Of a stretch of 5,565 nucleotides of DNA, positions 5,346 to 5,565 are shown in pieces; the stretch's first letter is position 1; each line of letters begins with the position of its first letter. Location of the stretch: the NCBI GenBank assembly GCA_964624465.1, contig CAZUZD010000385.1, positions 1-5,565 of the forward strand. The letters run 5' to 3'. The notes beneath the pieces were generated by a model. It had not been told where the DNA came from. It ran no database searches and saw only the letters and a list, made by a program, of their open reading frames with translations. The position numbers and the translations under genes are program-made. The stretch comes from CAZUZD01 sp964624465. GTDB lineage: Bacteria; Planctomycetota; Planctomycetia; Isosphaerales; Isosphaeraceae.

Positions 5346-5377
5346 GGGGCGATTGCCGCGGTTCAGACGATCCTGAC

Positions 5378-5382
5378 GGGAG
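5378..5382 (+). promoter_or_regulatory. ribosome binding site of the SDR gene
   Basis: GGGAG lies 9 nt before the ATG at 5392 and decides the start: the encoded N-terminus then has the usual short lead before the Rossmann motif. Confidence 0.7.
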
Positions 5383-5391
5383 TGCTGGCGG

Positions 5392-5565
5392 ATGGGTGTG
5401 CTCGATCGGTTCCGGCTCGACGGCCGGGTGGCGCTGGTCACCGGCGGGACCCGGGGCCTGGGGTGGGCGATGACGCCGGCGCTGGCCGCGGCCGGCGCCA
5501 CGGTCGTGCTCACGGCCCGCGACGCGGCCCGCGCCGAGGCCGCCGCCGCCGAGCTGACTCGCCTC
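5392..5565 (+). CDS. N-terminal part of a short-chain dehydrogenase/reductase (3' end outside window)
   Basis: The 58 residues in view are the first beta-alpha-beta of a Rossmann fold. MGVLDRFRLDGRVALVTGG opens with the short lead typical of classical SDRs, then TGGTRGLG (17-24) is the TGxxxGxG dinucleotide-binding motif, an Ala-rich helix follows, and ATVVLTARD (36-44) is the second strand. The Arg at 43 after that strand is often seen in NADP(H)-preferring members, but this is weak evidence. Lead sequences such as LDRFRLDGR occur in gluconate 5-dehydrogenase-like and 3-oxoacyl-ACP reductase-like proteins, so substrate cannot be assigned. The catalytic Ser-Tyr-Lys lies beyond the window. Trp25 follows GLG, where Arg or Lys is more usual. 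The gene is divergent from the YTV gene. Confidence 0.9.
   Translation, partial: MGVLDRFRLDGRVALVTGGTRGLGWAMTPALAAAGATVVLTARDAARAEAAAAELTRL

Larger units (their letters stand above)
5052..5391. other. 340-bp divergent intergenic region with AT-richer core
   Basis: This gap holds the 5' leaders and promoters of the leftward YTV gene and the rightward SDR gene. Bases about 5175-5270 are clearly AT-richer than the rest of the window (for example around 5180-5194 and 5213-5230), as expected for a promoter region. I could not find a convincing -35/-10 pair for the YTV gene. The best minus-strand pair, TTGCGT then TACTGG with 16 bp between, is weak. No small gene or RNA was recognised. Confidence 0.6.

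Noticed and set aside
5271..5513. Minus-strand open frame whose end reads like a collagen Gly-Pro repeat (GPPGSKGAPGG).
   Set aside because: It overlaps the start and leader of the well-supported SDR gene, has no ribosome binding site, and the Gly/Pro pattern follows from GC-rich DNA.

Overview
The window reads as chromosomal DNA from a high-GC planctomycete, most likely near Isosphaeraceae (Singulisphaera, Tautonia, Paludisphaera and relatives). The strongest clue is a 756-residue secreted protein built from YTV-type repeats, a family known almost only from Planctomycetota. Other clues are GC-rich codon use, GGGAG/GAGG Shine-Dalgarno sites and long perfect GC-rich terminator stems. The taxonomic call is inference from family knowledge; no search was run.

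Layout, left to right. (1) At 1-1107 (+) is the 3' part of a gene for a proline-rich protein with two SPOR-like modules; its start lies left of the window. (2) At 1186-1836 (+) is rdgB, the XTP/dITP pyrophosphatase, with its own candidate promoter in the preceding 78-bp gap. (3) At 1842-1879 is a perfect 13-bp stem that serves as terminator between the convergent genes rdgB and an HdeD-like gene. (4) At 1913-2518 (-) is a six-helix HdeD/DUF308 membrane protein made of three two-helix repeats. (5) At 2519-2780 is an intergenic stretch with the HdeD-like promoter and the terminator of the next gene. (6) At 2781-5051 (-) is the YTV repeat protein, with a signal peptide. (7) At 5052-5391 is a 340-bp divergent intergenic region with an AT-richer core. 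(8) At 5392-5565 (+) is the beginning of a short-chain dehydrogenase/reductase, cut by the window edge.

The genes do not form an obvious pathway. Two (YTV protein and HdeD-like protein) and perhaps a third (SPOR-like protein) belong to the cell envelope; rdgB is nucleotide-pool housekeeping and the SDR is metabolic. Terminators and promoters separate most of them, so they look like independent transcription units.

The most interesting object is the YTV protein. Its repeats keep an exact 16-residue register for 19 units and, after a Cys/Trp-rich interruption, an exact 8-residue register for 37 octads, with cysteines at two fixed positions. This suggests a regular, disulfide-linked surface polymer or wall protein. 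No mobile element, CRISPR array, tRNA, rRNA or defence system was seen.
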